The notes beneath the pieces were generated by a model. It was not told the DNA's origin. It made no database searches and was given only the letters and a program-made list of their open reading frames with translations. From positions 1 to 64,000 of the forward strand of contig NZ_FOLP01000026.1 of NCBI RefSeq assembly GCF_900112425.1: a DNA stretch of 64,000 nt. The letters are read 5' to 3'. This stretch comes from Variovorax sp. OK212 (GTDB taxonomy: Bacteria > Pseudomonadota > Gammaproteobacteria > Burkholderiales > Burkholderiaceae_C). Below are positions 8,623 through 16,608 of the stretch, piece by piece. The translations under genes and the position numbers were made by a program. Position 1 is the first letter of the stretch. Each line of letters opens with the position of its first letter.

Positions 8623-9530
8623 TGACCGACATGAACATGGCCACTCAGCAACACGGCGAAGTCACGGGCATCCGCGTCTTCGTCAACGGACCGAACGGCG
8701 GCAATCCTGTGCCCCTGGTGAGAAATGCCGCAGGCATGTCAGCCTCCGACATGCAGGGCGTGGCCCGCCGCCACGGGCACGAATCGGCCTTCGTCTTCGC
8801 GCCCAACGAGCCCGGCATCGACTGGACATTCCGCTTCTTCGTGCCCAACCACGAGATGGAAATGTGCGGCCACGCCACCGTGGGCACCTTGTGGGCCCTG
8901 CGTGAATGGGGCGAATGGACCACGCCGACGACGCGGGTGCGCACCCTGAGCGGCGTGGTCGATGCGCGTTGGGACGCGCAGCGCGGGCGCGTCTGGATCT
9001 CGCAGCCGAAGGTCCGGCTCTCCCCTGTCGATGAGCGTCTGGGCAAACGCGTCTGCGGCGTGCTGCGTCCGGATCAGTCGGGCGCATGGCACGCCCCGGT
9101 CGTCAACGCCGCCACGAGCCGCGTCAAGACACTGGTGCTGATGCAGGACATCGCGGCACTCGACGCACTGAAGCCCGCGCTCGGCCAGGTGGAGGCGACA
9201 TGCGCGGCCATCGATTCGACGGGCCTCTATCCCTATGCGGTGGAGACGCGCGGCAACGGCCCGACGGTGGTCGCGGCCCGTCAATTCCCTCGCTCCTCCG
9301 GCTACCCGGAAGATGCGGCGACAGGCATCGCGGCCGCCGCGCTGTGGGGTTACCTCAGCGAAACCGATGCCGTGCCCGTCGGCACCCCGGCGGCACCCGT
9401 GGTGACGACCGTTCGCCAGGGCGAAGCCATGGGCAGCCCATCGGCCATCGAGCTGCAGGCGCGCTTCGGGGAGCATGGCGAAGTCGTCGGCTGCTGGCTC
9501 AGCGGGCAGGTCGAATGGGCTGCGCTGTGA
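8622..9530 (+). CDS. PhzF-family isomerase/epimerase
   Basis: A 302-residue protein with the PhzF (diaminopimelate-epimerase fold) signatures: an early IRVFVNGPNGGNPVPLV, the conserved acid Glu54 in GHESAFVF, and MEMCGHATVGTLWAL in the first half, with a parallel SGYPEDAATGIAAAALWGYL motif in the second. Members catalyse hydrogen shifts or epimerisation, sometimes in phenazine synthesis, but most have unknown substrates. No phenazine genes lie nearby. It is flanked by a Bug receptor and a RidA-like protein, pointing to an amino-acid-like or unsaturated acid substrate. Confidence 0.85.
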   Translation: MTDMNMATQQHGEVTGIRVFVNGPNGGNPVPLVRNAAGMSASDMQGVARRHGHESAFVFAPNEPGIDWTFRFFVPNHEMEMCGHATVGTLWALREWGEWTTPTTRVRTLSGVVDARWDAQRGRVWISQPKVRLSPVDERLGKRVCGVLRPDQSGAWHAPVVNAATSRVKTLVLMQDIAALDALKPALGQVEATCAAIDSTGLYPYAVETRGNGPTVVAARQFPRSSGYPEDAATGIAAAALWGYLSETDAVPVGTPAAPVVTTVRQGEAMGSPSAIELQARFGEHGEVVGCWLSGQVEWAAL

Positions 9531-10015
9531 GCGCGCAGGATCCGCTCGAGCGCCTGCGTTCAGCGGGCCTGGTGCTGCCCGCGGCGCCCACACCGAAAGG
9601 CAACTACGCGCCCGCGTGCGTCGTGCCGCTCGGCGACGGAAGGCTTTGGGTGCACATCAGCGGCCAGACCTGCCGCATCGACGGCCGCGCCCTGGCAGGA
9701 CGTTGCCGCGACGACAACGATGTGCTCGAAGCCGCGCACGCCGCGGAGGTGGCGGTGCTCAACGCGCTGTCGGCATTGGCGAACGCGGCGGGCGGGCTCT
9801 CGAAGGTCGAGCAGATCGTTCGCGTGCGCGGGTTCATCAACGCCGAGCCCGGGTTCGCGCGACACAGCGCGGTGCTCGACGGCGCATCGAACGTGCTGGC
9901 CGTGGCGTTCGCCGGCCAGAGACCACCGGCGCGCACCGCGGTCGGGGTGAGCAGCCTGCCGGATGGCGCCTGGGTGGAGATCGAGGTGGAGGCCATCGCT
10001 ATCGCGCGGGCCTGA
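9515..10015 (+). CDS. RidA/YjgF-family protein
   Basis: About 166 residues, with the RidA core at QIVRVRGFINAEPGF, the ligand arginine in ARTAVGVSSLP, and a final WVEIEVEAIAI strand. Family members hydrolyse reactive enamines/imines, matching a neighbouring isomerase that could generate such species. The start is uncertain: ATG 9515 has GGCAGG 4 nt upstream, whereas GTG 9527 forms a GTGA overlap with the phzF stop. Either way it is coupled to phzF. Its 3' end overlaps the convergent regulator pseudogene by 17 bp. Confidence 0.8.
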   Translation: MGCAVSAQDPLERLRSAGLVLPAAPTPKGNYAPACVVPLGDGRLWVHISGQTCRIDGRALAGRCRDDNDVLEAAHAAEVAVLNALSALANAAGGLSKVEQIVRVRGFINAEPGFARHSAVLDGASNVLAVAFAGQRPPARTAVGVSSLPDGAWVEIEVEAIAIARA

Positions 10016-10820
10016 CTTCGGCACGCGCCGCCGCAGCCGCCCTCACTGTCGCGTCGGTGAACGCATTGGCCGGGTGCATCACCTCCAGCGCGATCTCCTG
10101 CAAGGTCACGTCCACGGGGCTGCCGAACACCGTGATGGCGCTGATGAACGACAGCCGGCCGATGCGGGTGTCGATGTCCAGCGTCATGGCCGGCCCGCCG
10201 GTCGACTCGTCGATGGGCGCCATGCCGCCGGGCCAGGCCAGCGCTTCCGTCAACAGCGAGCCCAGGCCAGGGTCGGCCGTCAGGTCGAACTGCCTGCGCA
10301 TCTGCACGATGAAGTGCGAACGCCATGCCGCCAGGTGCTGCACGCGCGGTGCCATGCCCAGCGGATGCAGCATCAGCCGCACCACGTTGGTTGGCGCCTC
10401 GAGCAGCGACGCATCGATGCCTTCGTAGAGTTCCGGCGCGCCGCCGTTGGTGCGCACCACGTTCCAGTGCCGGTCGATGACGAAGGCCGGAAACGGCCGG
10501 TGCCGCTCGAGCGTGATGCCGATGATGGCGCGCACCGGGTCGAAATACGGATCGTCGAAAGGCCGCTACTCGAACACCGGCGCGAAGCCTGCGGCAGCCA
10601 GCAGCACATTGCGCTCGCGCAGCGGAATCTCGAGCTCTTCGGCGAGCCGCAGGATCAGGTCTCGCCCGGGCTGGGCGCGGCCCGTTTCCACGAAGCTCAG
10701 GTGCCGGGTCGACACCTCGGCCTGCAGCGCCAGCGCCATCTGGCTCAGCCCCCGGCGCTCACGCCAGCCGCGCAGCCGTTCGCCCAGTTGGAAGGCCGGG
10801 CTCCCGGTGTCGTTGTGCAT
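9999..10820 (-). pseudogene. XRE-family regulator with MmyB-like domain, interrupted by in-frame amber stop
   Basis: Two open segments in the same frame read as one protein. The N-terminal XRE HTH (LRGWRERRGLSQMALALQAEVSTRHLSFVETGRA) starts at ATG 10820. The C-terminal MLTR/MmyB-type ligand domain contains FPAFVIDRHWNVVRTNGGAP and MLHPLGMAPRVQHLAAW. A single TAG at 10566-10568 splits them between ...GFAPVFE and RPFDDPYFDPVR, precisely where intact family members run through. No frame change occurs and both halves keep coding character. A sequencing error or very recent nonsense mutation explains it best. Regulation of an adjacent oxidoreductase or of the NTF2-like gene would be typical of the family. 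Confidence 0.8.
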
Positions 10821-10954
10821 CGGCGGAGCATAGAACAGCGCGTCGCCACGGCCATGACGTGCAGGTAATCGACGTGCGCCGCATCGAGCGGCACAGTCGC
10901 CGCTCCCCTTCCCTGCCCCTCCCTTCTCTCCCGTCTTCCTGGAAAAGGTCTTCC

Positions 10955-11335
10955 ATGCCCACACCCGAAACGCTCGAGCGCTTCATCTCGCTCGTCGAAG
11001 CCAATGCCCACGCCGAAGCGGTCGAGGCGTTCTATGCGCCTGAGGCCGCGGTCCGCGAGAACCAGTCGGAACCGCGCGTCGGGCGCGGCGCGGCCATGGC
11101 GCGCGAGCACGCGATCCACGCCAAGGCCCGCTCGATGACCTCGCGCTGCGTGCGGCCGGCGCTGGTGCATGGCGACCACGTCGCGATCCGCTGGGTGTTC
11201 GATTTCGAATGGCTCGACGGCAGCACCACCCACATGGAGGAAGTCGCCTGGCAGCACTGGGAGGGCGAACGGCTGCTGGCCGAGACCTTCTTCTACGACC
11301 CGGCGCAGCGCACGCCGCACAGGGCGGAGCGTTGA
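10955..11335 (+). CDS. SnoaL/NTF2-like protein
   Basis: A 126-residue single-domain protein with the alpha+beta barrel pattern of NTF2-like polyketide-cyclase-type proteins: ERFISLVEANAHAEAVEAFYAPEAAVRENQ at the N-terminus and HVAIRWVFDFEWLDGSTTHMEEVAWQHWEG as the sheet region. It is divergent from the broken XRE regulator with about 130 bp between them, the usual arrangement when this regulator type controls its neighbour. Function is unassigned. Confidence 0.75.
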   Translation: MPTPETLERFISLVEANAHAEAVEAFYAPEAAVRENQSEPRVGRGAAMAREHAIHAKARSMTSRCVRPALVHGDHVAIRWVFDFEWLDGSTTHMEEVAWQHWEGERLLAETFFYDPAQRTPHRAER

Positions 11336-11367
11336 TTCGTCGCTGTTGAACGGCCGCTGCATAAATC

Positions 11368-11441
11368 CACTAACGGCCAAGCATTTCTTATTGGACAGGA
11401 ATTCCCTTCAGCAAATACACTCGCAGGCCGTTAGTGTATTT
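11368..11441. promoter_or_regulatory. Nested inverted repeats upstream of recombinase gene
   Basis: CACTAACGGCC at 11368-11378 is matched by its exact reverse complement GGCCGTTAGTG at 11426-11436. A second perfect pair, AAATACACT (11413-11421) and AGTGTATTT (11433-11441), overlaps the first and ends 3 nt before the ATG at 11445. The overlapping arms could form alternative hairpins over the start codon, an operator, or a recombinase binding site. Confidence 0.6.
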
Positions 11442-11444
11442 GTC

Positions 11445-12470
11445 ATGGACACCCTTCCCCTCTTCGCCCCACCCTCCGACCAGACCCATCGCAAGGCTTT
11501 CGACCGCTGGCTTGCGGACCAACGGGCCTCGGGCGCGTTGCGGCAAAGCGGGTCGATGGCGGTCTACCGCGACATGTGGGGCAGCTTTGCCGCGTGGTGC
11601 CTGGGCCAGGCGCCGGTGGTCGACCTGGAGACGCTGAACACCAGTGACCTCGAGGCGTTCCAGGCCGCGCGCTACGGCATGAAGGCGGCCGACCAGTCGC
11701 TCTCGCCGCGCCATGCATTGCGCCTGCTTCGGCTCATCGACAGGGTCATGCGGCACTACGCGGCGGAGGCCGGCTTGCCGCCCAACACCGCGGCGGCCGA
11801 CTGGCTGCAGGCCCATCCGGAGATCCGCTACGCGGAGGCCGCGCAGGCCGATCCGCTGCCCGAGTTCCTCTCCGTGGGCGAGGCCCGCCGGCTGATCACG
11901 TTCCTCTCGGAAGCGCGCCCGCGGCCTGGCCTGTCCGCACCGCGACGCGACGCCCACCGCGCGTTCACCTGGCAGCAGCTGCGCAACCGCTCGGCCGTTG
12001 CGCTGCAGCTCGGCGGCGGCCTGGCGCCGGGCGACGTGCGTGCCTTGAACCTGCTTGCCCCGGTCTCGGCGGGCGGGCGCATCCGCGACCGGCCGTGGAA
12101 GGTGGTGGTGCCGGGCAACGGCAACCTGCCGCCACGCGAAACGCCGATCGCGCCATGGGCCGGCGAGCTGCTCCAGCACTGGCTGCAGGTCCGCACGGAG
12201 GTGCGCATCCTCGGGGAGCATCTGTTTCCATCGACCCTCAGCGGCAAGCCGTGGAGCAAGGAAGCGCACTACAAGGCGGCCAAGGCGGTGTTCGAAGAGG
12301 CCGGGCTCGATGCCGCGGAAGGCGGCTCGTTCAAGCTGCGGCACACCTTCGCGCTGCGGCAGCTGCGCCGCGGCACGCCGGTCGACGAGGTGGCGCGATG
12401 GCTGGGCGTCGACCCCGAGGCCATGGGCAAGTACAGCCGCGTGATCGTCGGGCCCGCCGACGTGGTCTGA
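11445..12470 (+). CDS. Tyrosine-recombinase-like protein with degenerate active site
   Basis: A 341-residue protein with a SAM-like N-terminal core-binding region (about 14-110) and a phage-integrase-type catalytic fold (about 140-335). FKLRHTFALRQLRRG (296-310) and WLGVDPEAMGKYSRV (319-333) align with the HxLRHTFA and LGHxxxxxxxxYxH boxes. Arg299 and nucleophile Tyr330 are present. The first catalytic Arg position reads Ala194 (GLAPGDV), the His of HxxR reads Phe296, and the LGH histidine reads Val322. It may be an impaired or non-catalytic DNA-binding derivative. No phage genes or attachment repeats are adjacent. Confidence 0.7.
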   Translation: MDTLPLFAPPSDQTHRKAFDRWLADQRASGALRQSGSMAVYRDMWGSFAAWCLGQAPVVDLETLNTSDLEAFQAARYGMKAADQSLSPRHALRLLRLIDRVMRHYAAEAGLPPNTAAADWLQAHPEIRYAEAAQADPLPEFLSVGEARRLITFLSEARPRPGLSAPRRDAHRAFTWQQLRNRSAVALQLGGGLAPGDVRALNLLAPVSAGGRIRDRPWKVVVPGNGNLPPRETPIAPWAGELLQHWLQVRTEVRILGEHLFPSTLSGKPWSKEAHYKAAKAVFEEAGLDAAEGGSFKLRHTFALRQLRRGTPVDEVARWLGVDPEAMGKYSRVIVGPADVV

Positions 12471-12611
12471 ACGCGCGTCGCGCGCGCAAGCTGGAAACCG
12501 CACGCAGCCCCGGGCGACGGCCCTTCGAGTGATCCTCCTACGCCTGCGGTGGGTGCCCCCCCGATAGGGTCGTGGGCTTCGAAACCACAGCTTGCCCCGC
12601 GGCACGGATCC

Positions 12612-13064
12612 ATGAAATTTACCGCCTTGCTTTCCCGCTCCCTCCTGATCGCCGGCACCGTCGCACTCGGTGCATGCGCCAGCAACGCGCCGTCGTCGAG
12701 CACCGTATCGGGGATCGACAACCAGCCCGAGCCCACGATCCTGCTCGTGCCGGTGCGCATCCAGGACCCGGCGCTGGCCTCGGGCTGCTGGGCGCAGTTC
12801 TATTCGAAGCGCGACTTCCAGGGCGACGTCGCCACGCTGGTCGGCCCGGCACAGGTGCAGAGCATGGACAAGGGCACCGCACGGCAGCTCAAGCGCGACA
12901 TCGACAGCGTGAGCGTCGGCCCGCGCGCCAAGCTCGAGGTGTACGAACACGCCATGTTCAAGGACCGCACCGTGAGCTTCCCGGCCAACAGCCGCGAAGG
13001 CGGCCTGGTGCGCAAGCTGGGCTTCGGCGGACGCATCGAGGCAATGAAGCTCTCCTGCAGCTGA
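12612..13064 (+). CDS. Beta/gamma-crystallin-like lipoprotein
   Basis: A 150-residue exported lipoprotein. The signal peptide ends in a lipobox, VALGAC, with the acylated cysteine near residue 20. The mature region has two Greek-key-like stretches, CWAQFYSKRDFQGDVATLVG and KLEVYEHAMFKDRTVSFPANS, each resembling a crystallin motif, followed by GGRIEAMKLSC. Two cysteines, one at the start and one at the end of the domain, could be disulfide-bonded. It likely sits in the outer membrane facing the periplasm; its role is unknown. Confidence 0.7.
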   Translation: MKFTALLSRSLLIAGTVALGACASNAPSSSTVSGIDNQPEPTILLVPVRIQDPALASGCWAQFYSKRDFQGDVATLVGPAQVQSMDKGTARQLKRDIDSVSVGPRAKLEVYEHAMFKDRTVSFPANSREGGLVRKLGFGGRIEAMKLSCS

Positions 13065-13132
13065 TGCGTTGACGGCGGCCCCAGGGCCAGGGCCAGGGCG
13101 GAAGCTGGCATGAAGATCGCATTGCCCTCTTC

Positions 13133-13402
13133 ATGCTCACATCCGACCAGAAAGCCACCATCCTTCGCAAGAACGGCTTCGCGGTGCCGGACGCGCCCGC
13201 AGCACCACCCGTGACGCCGGTCCAGCCGCCGGAATCGGGGCTGGCCATGCAGGCGTGGCACCGCGCGATCGAAGCACTTTTTGCCAGCTACGCCGCGGCC
13301 CGTGCCGCGAAGAGCCTGCGCGACGCGCAGGAAAAAGCCCAGTTGGAGCTGCTTCGCCAGATGGCGAGCGGCGCTCCCAGGCTTCGAACACTGCGCGCCT
13401 GA
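13133..13402 (+). CDS. Hypothetical 89-residue protein
   Basis: A small soluble protein with no family I recognise. It starts with MLTSDQKATILRKNGF, has a Pro/Ala-rich linker (PDAPAAPPVTPVQPP) and ends in a predicted amphipathic helix rich in Ala, Arg and Gln. The ATG is not preceded by a strong ribosome binding site; CCAGGG repeats lie about 30-60 nt upstream. The coding potential is plausible but unproven. Confidence 0.45.
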   Translation: MLTSDQKATILRKNGFAVPDAPAAPPVTPVQPPESGLAMQAWHRAIEALFASYAAARAAKSLRDAQEKAQLELLRQMASGAPRLRTLRA

Positions 13403-13432
13403 GCGAAGGCGCCATGTGGCCGTGCCGAGCGG

Positions 13433-14638
13433 TCAGTCCTTCGGTGACCTGACTGCCTTGGCTAGCTTGGCTACCTTGGCAAGTGGCGCCAGAAGCCCCG
13501 GGCGCACGATGCCCTGCAGTTGCCGTGGCGTGGGCAGCTTGCCTTTCATTTCGGCCGGCAGCTTGTCCTGCAGCTGGTACTCGGCCACGCCGATCGGGTT
13601 CGATTTGCTCTTCAGCGCGAACTCCACCTCCAGGTTGTCCTTCTCGGCGCACAGGATGATGCCGATCGACGGCGCGTCGTCGGGCGCGCGCTCCTTCTCG
13701 TTGAGCAGGTTCAGGTAGAAGTCCATCTTGCCCGCGTACTCCGGTTCGAACTTGCCGATCTTCAGTTCGATGGCCACCAGCGACTTCAGGAAGCGGTGAT
13801 AGAACAGCAGGTCGATGAAGTACTCGTTGCGCCCCAGCGTCAGCCGATGCTGCCGGCCGATGAAGCAGAAGCCGTAGCCGAGTTCGAGGATGAAATCGCG
13901 CAGCTTGTCGATCAGCTGGTCTTCGAGTTCGCGCTCCTTCACCGCCTGTCGAATCCCCAGGAACTCCAGGTTGTAGCTGCTCTTGAGCGCCTCTTCGGCC
14001 TGCTCGGCCAGGTGCCCGGGCAACGCCAGCGGAAAGTTGTGGGTCTTTCCGTCCGCCAGCGAGCGCTCCCACGCCCCGGCCTTGACCTGGTTGAGCAGCA
14101 CGTTGCGGCTCCAGCCGAAGGCGGCGCAGGCGCGCAGGTAGTAGAGCCGCGGCGCCGGCGCTTCCAGCTTGCTCAAGATCAGCAGGTGGTGGCCCCACGG
14201 CACTTCTGCGACAGCTTGTCGCAGAACTTCGAGGCCGTCACCGCCTTCGCCCGTTTCCGCAGAGGAAGAAGGCACCGCAAGCTCCCGCCCCGTGCGGCGC
14301 CGCGGCGCGGGCTTGCCGCTTTCTGCGACAAGCTGCCGCAGAACCTCCGGGCTCGTGTACGCCTCGTAGAGGCGGCGCATGTCCCACACGTTGCGCGCCG
14401 AAAAGCCCTGCGCCCCCGGAAACGAGGCGCGCAGGTCGCGCGCGATCTGCTCGACCACCGACTGCCCCCAACCCAGCGCCTGCTGCTTGCCGACGATGGC
14501 CTTGCCGATGTCCCAGTACAGCGCAATGAGTTCGCGGTTGACCGAGCGTGCCGCCGACAGGCGCGCGGCCGCGACGCGGTCCTTGAGTTCGACGATGAAG
14601 CGGGCGTAGTCGGCGGAGGCGTCCAGGGTGCGGGTCAT
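13433..14638 (-). CDS. YhcG-type PDDEXK nuclease-domain protein (DUF1016)
   Basis: A 401-residue protein. The N-terminal DUF1016_N domain (about 8-180) contains LYWDIGKAIVGKQ, ARDLRASFPGAQGFSARNVWDMR and VPWGHHLLILSK. The C-terminal nuclease domain includes FIDLLFYHRFLKSLVAIELKIGKFEPEYAGKMDFYLN, with the Asp and Glu-x-Lys of a PD-(D/E)XK site. An insertion between the N-terminal helices carries a second copy of an EVLRQxVAE motif. These proteins are found as orphan nucleases and beside defence systems; no restriction partner is visible here. Confidence 0.85.
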   Translation of the reverse strand: MTRTLDASADYARFIVELKDRVAAARLSAARSVNRELIALYWDIGKAIVGKQQALGWGQSVVEQIARDLRASFPGAQGFSARNVWDMRRLYEAYTSPEVLRQLVAESGKPAPRRRTGRELAVPSSSAETGEGGDGLEVLRQAVAEVPWGHHLLILSKLEAPAPRLYYLRACAAFGWSRNVLLNQVKAGAWERSLADGKTHNFPLALPGHLAEQAEEALKSSYNLEFLGIRQAVKERELEDQLIDKLRDFILELGYGFCFIGRQHRLTLGRNEYFIDLLFYHRFLKSLVAIELKIGKFEPEYAGKMDFYLNLLNEKERAPDDAPSIGIILCAEKDNLEVEFALKSKSNPIGVAEYQLQDKLPAEMKGKLPTPRQLQGIVRPGLLAPLAKVAKLAKAVRSPKD

Positions 14639-14818
14639 CCGCTGACTTTAGGTCATTGCCCGGCCCGTGTTCAGGCCGTTCCACCGTTCCACCGTTCAGC
14701 CGGCCCGGCGTTCGACAGCCATGTCCCACGTCGCGTCGCGGTGGCGGCGCACGCCAGGCGGCGCCCGCGGGTCCGAAGGTTTTTTCACAAGAACCCACGA
14801 GGCCTGCATGCGACCGAA

Positions 14819-15061
14819 ATGCCTATCGAATACCTGCTCGAGATCGAGCACTCGCCATTTCCCTTGCGCGTCAAGCACCCCGAGGCCATCAGGTCCATCG
14901 CGGTCCTGAAGGCGGTCGGGTTGCTCGAGGCGGACATCTATCCGCCGCTGGACCTGTGCGCGCGCTTCGGCGACTACCGGCTGGCGGTGGTCTCGGGCAT
15001 CACCGCGCAGGGCCGCGAGGAACTCTCGCGGGAATGGGGCCCGGTCGAGGCCTACAGCTGA
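14819..15061 (+). CDS. Hypothetical 80-residue protein, related to the 28973 protein
   Basis: A compact protein with the pattern IRSIAVLKAVGLLEADIYPP followed by YRLAVVSGITAQGREEL. The same two-part pattern appears twice in the 159-residue protein at 28973, so it looks like a single-unit member of an undescribed small-protein family. It overlaps no other supported gene and lies divergently 180 nt from the YhcG gene. No function is known to me. Confidence 0.5.
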   Translation: MPIEYLLEIEHSPFPLRVKHPEAIRSIAVLKAVGLLEADIYPPLDLCARFGDYRLAVVSGITAQGREELSREWGPVEAYS

Positions 15062-15093
15062 GGAACAGGCAACCGAGTGAGCAAATCAGCGGT

Positions 15094-15885
15094 TCAGTCC
15101 AGCCGGTCGAAGCGCAGGCGCTGGCGTTCGTCGGTCATCGAACGCGCGGCCATGTAGACCGCCCCGGCGCCGGCCAGCCCGCCCGCACCCGTCAGCAGGA
15201 ACAGCAGCAGGATCTGGTACTTCGCCGCCTCGATCGGGTCCATGCCGGCCAGCAACTGGCCGGTCATGATGCCCGGCAAGGTGATGACGCCGGCCGCCGA
15301 CATCTGGTTGATGATCGGGATCATCCCCCGGCGAATCGACGAGCGCGTGAGCTCCGCCATGGCCTGGTGGACGGTGTCGCCGAGCGCCAGCCGTGCCTCG
15401 ATGCGCGCACGTCCGGTGGTCACGCCTTCGAAGAAGCTGTCGAGCCCGAGGCTGGCCGAATTGAGCACGCTGCCCAGCACGATGCCCATGAGCGGAATGG
15501 CGTAGCGCGGGTCGTACCAGGGGTCGGGCCGGATCGCGGTCATCAGCGCCAGCACCACCGTGGCAACGCTGGACACACCCACCGCCGCCGCGCCGATGCG
15601 GAAGTTGCCGCGCCCCTTCAGGTGGTGCGCGGGCCGCACGGCCACCTCGCGCGCCGCCGCGAGGATCATCAGGATCACGATGGTCAGCGTCGCTGCCGGC
15701 GAGGCCGCCGCGAAGACGTAGCGCAGCACCAGGCCGACCAGCAACAGCTGCACCACCATGCGCGTCGCCGCCCACAGCACCTGCCGATGCAACTGCAGAT
15801 GCAGCGCCAGCGATGCGCCGGCGTTGAGCAGCACCAGCAAGGTGGCCAGCACCAGGTCGGTGGCATCGAGGTGAATGGTGCTCAT
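15094..15885 (-). CDS. fetB: Iron export ABC transporter permease, FetB family
   Basis: A 263-residue membrane protein with about six or seven helices. The UPF0014/FetB signature regions are visible: LHRQVLWAATRMVVQLLLVGLVL, PLMGIVLGSVLNSASLGLDSF, and GMIPIINQMSAAGVITLPGIMTGQLLAGMDP. In E. coli FetAB exports iron and protects against oxidative stress. Its ATG overlaps the upstream ATPase stop by 4 nt. Location next to the siderophore locus agrees with a role in iron homeostasis. Confidence 0.85.
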   Translation of the reverse strand: MSTIHLDATDLVLATLLVLLNAGASLALHLQLHRQVLWAATRMVVQLLLVGLVLRYVFAAASPAATLTIVILMILAAAREVAVRPAHHLKGRGNFRIGAAAVGVSSVATVVLALMTAIRPDPWYDPRYAIPLMGIVLGSVLNSASLGLDSFFEGVTTGRARIEARLALGDTVHQAMAELTRSSIRRGMIPIINQMSAAGVITLPGIMTGQLLAGMDPIEAAKYQILLLFLLTGAGGLAGAGAVYMAARSMTDERQRLRFDRLD

Positions 15886-16496
15886 GCGGGTTGCAGCCGG
15901 CCTTCGGCCATGTGGAAGCAGCGGTGCGCGATGCGCTGCGCCTGCTCTTGCGAGTGCGTGACCATCAGGATCGCCAGCCCCGCCGCCAACTGGCGCGACA
16001 GCAGCGCCTCGACCGCGAGCGTGGTGGCGTGGTCGAGTGAAGCGGTGGGTTCGTCGAGCAGCAGCACCGCCGGCTTGCGCGCCAGCGAACGCAGCAGCGC
16101 AAGGCGCTGGCGCTCGCCGGTGGACAGGCGCGCGATGTCCGTGTCCAGGACGTTGCCGTCCAGCCCCACGTCACGCAGCCAGCCTCGCAGCGGCTCGCGT
16201 GCATCTGCTGGAAAGTGCTCCGCGGCGGTGGCGCCCCACCATGCGGGCTCGGCCGCCTGGTAGACGACGCGCTTGCGCCATTCGGGGCCCGGCCAGCTGT
16301 TGCGGTCGGCGCCGTCGAGCCGCACGGTGCCCTCGCCGGGGTCGAGATCGGCCACCAGCCGCAGCAGCACGCTCTTGCCCGAGCCGGACTTTCCAAGGAT
16401 GCAGATGCACTCGCCGCGCTGCGCCTGCAGGTCGACCGGAGGCCGGTCGCGCGTGCGGAGTTGGTGAATGTCGAGAAAGGGCCGCTGTTCGGTCAT
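15882..16496 (-). CDS. fetA: ABC transporter ATP-binding protein, FetA family
   Basis: A 204-residue ATPase with Walker A GKSGSGKS, signature LSTGERQRLALLRSLA, Walker B AVLLLDEPT and the switch HSQEQAQR. I use ATG 16496 (MTEQRPF) because the upstream in-frame codons to 16583 have no family character. It drives FetB, with which it overlaps. The protein is short compared with typical importer ATPases, as is normal for FetA. Confidence 0.85.
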   Translation of the reverse strand: MTEQRPFLDIHQLRTRDRPPVDLQAQRGECICILGKSGSGKSVLLRLVADLDPGEGTVRLDGADRNSWPGPEWRKRVVYQAAEPAWWGATAAEHFPADAREPLRGWLRDVGLDGNVLDTDIARLSTGERQRLALLRSLARKPAVLLLDEPTASLDHATTLAVEALLSRQLAAGLAILMVTHSQEQAQRIAHRCFHMAEGRLQPA

Positions 16497-16608
16497 CGGG
16501 GGGCACCTGGCAGCCTGGAAGGCTGGCGGTTGCGGCTGGCTGCTGTAGCTGGACAAGGGCCCGATGCTACCCAACCCCGCCAATCCGAGCGGGCTACTCC
16601 AGTACCGC

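Noticed and set aside
8622..9530. PhzF as evidence of a phenazine cluster
   Set aside because: No other phz gene is present; PhzF-family isomerases occur in many contexts.
11445..12470. Integrase as evidence of a prophage or genomic island
   Set aside because: No phage genes, tRNA target or flanking direct repeats are visible, and the catalytic site is degenerate.
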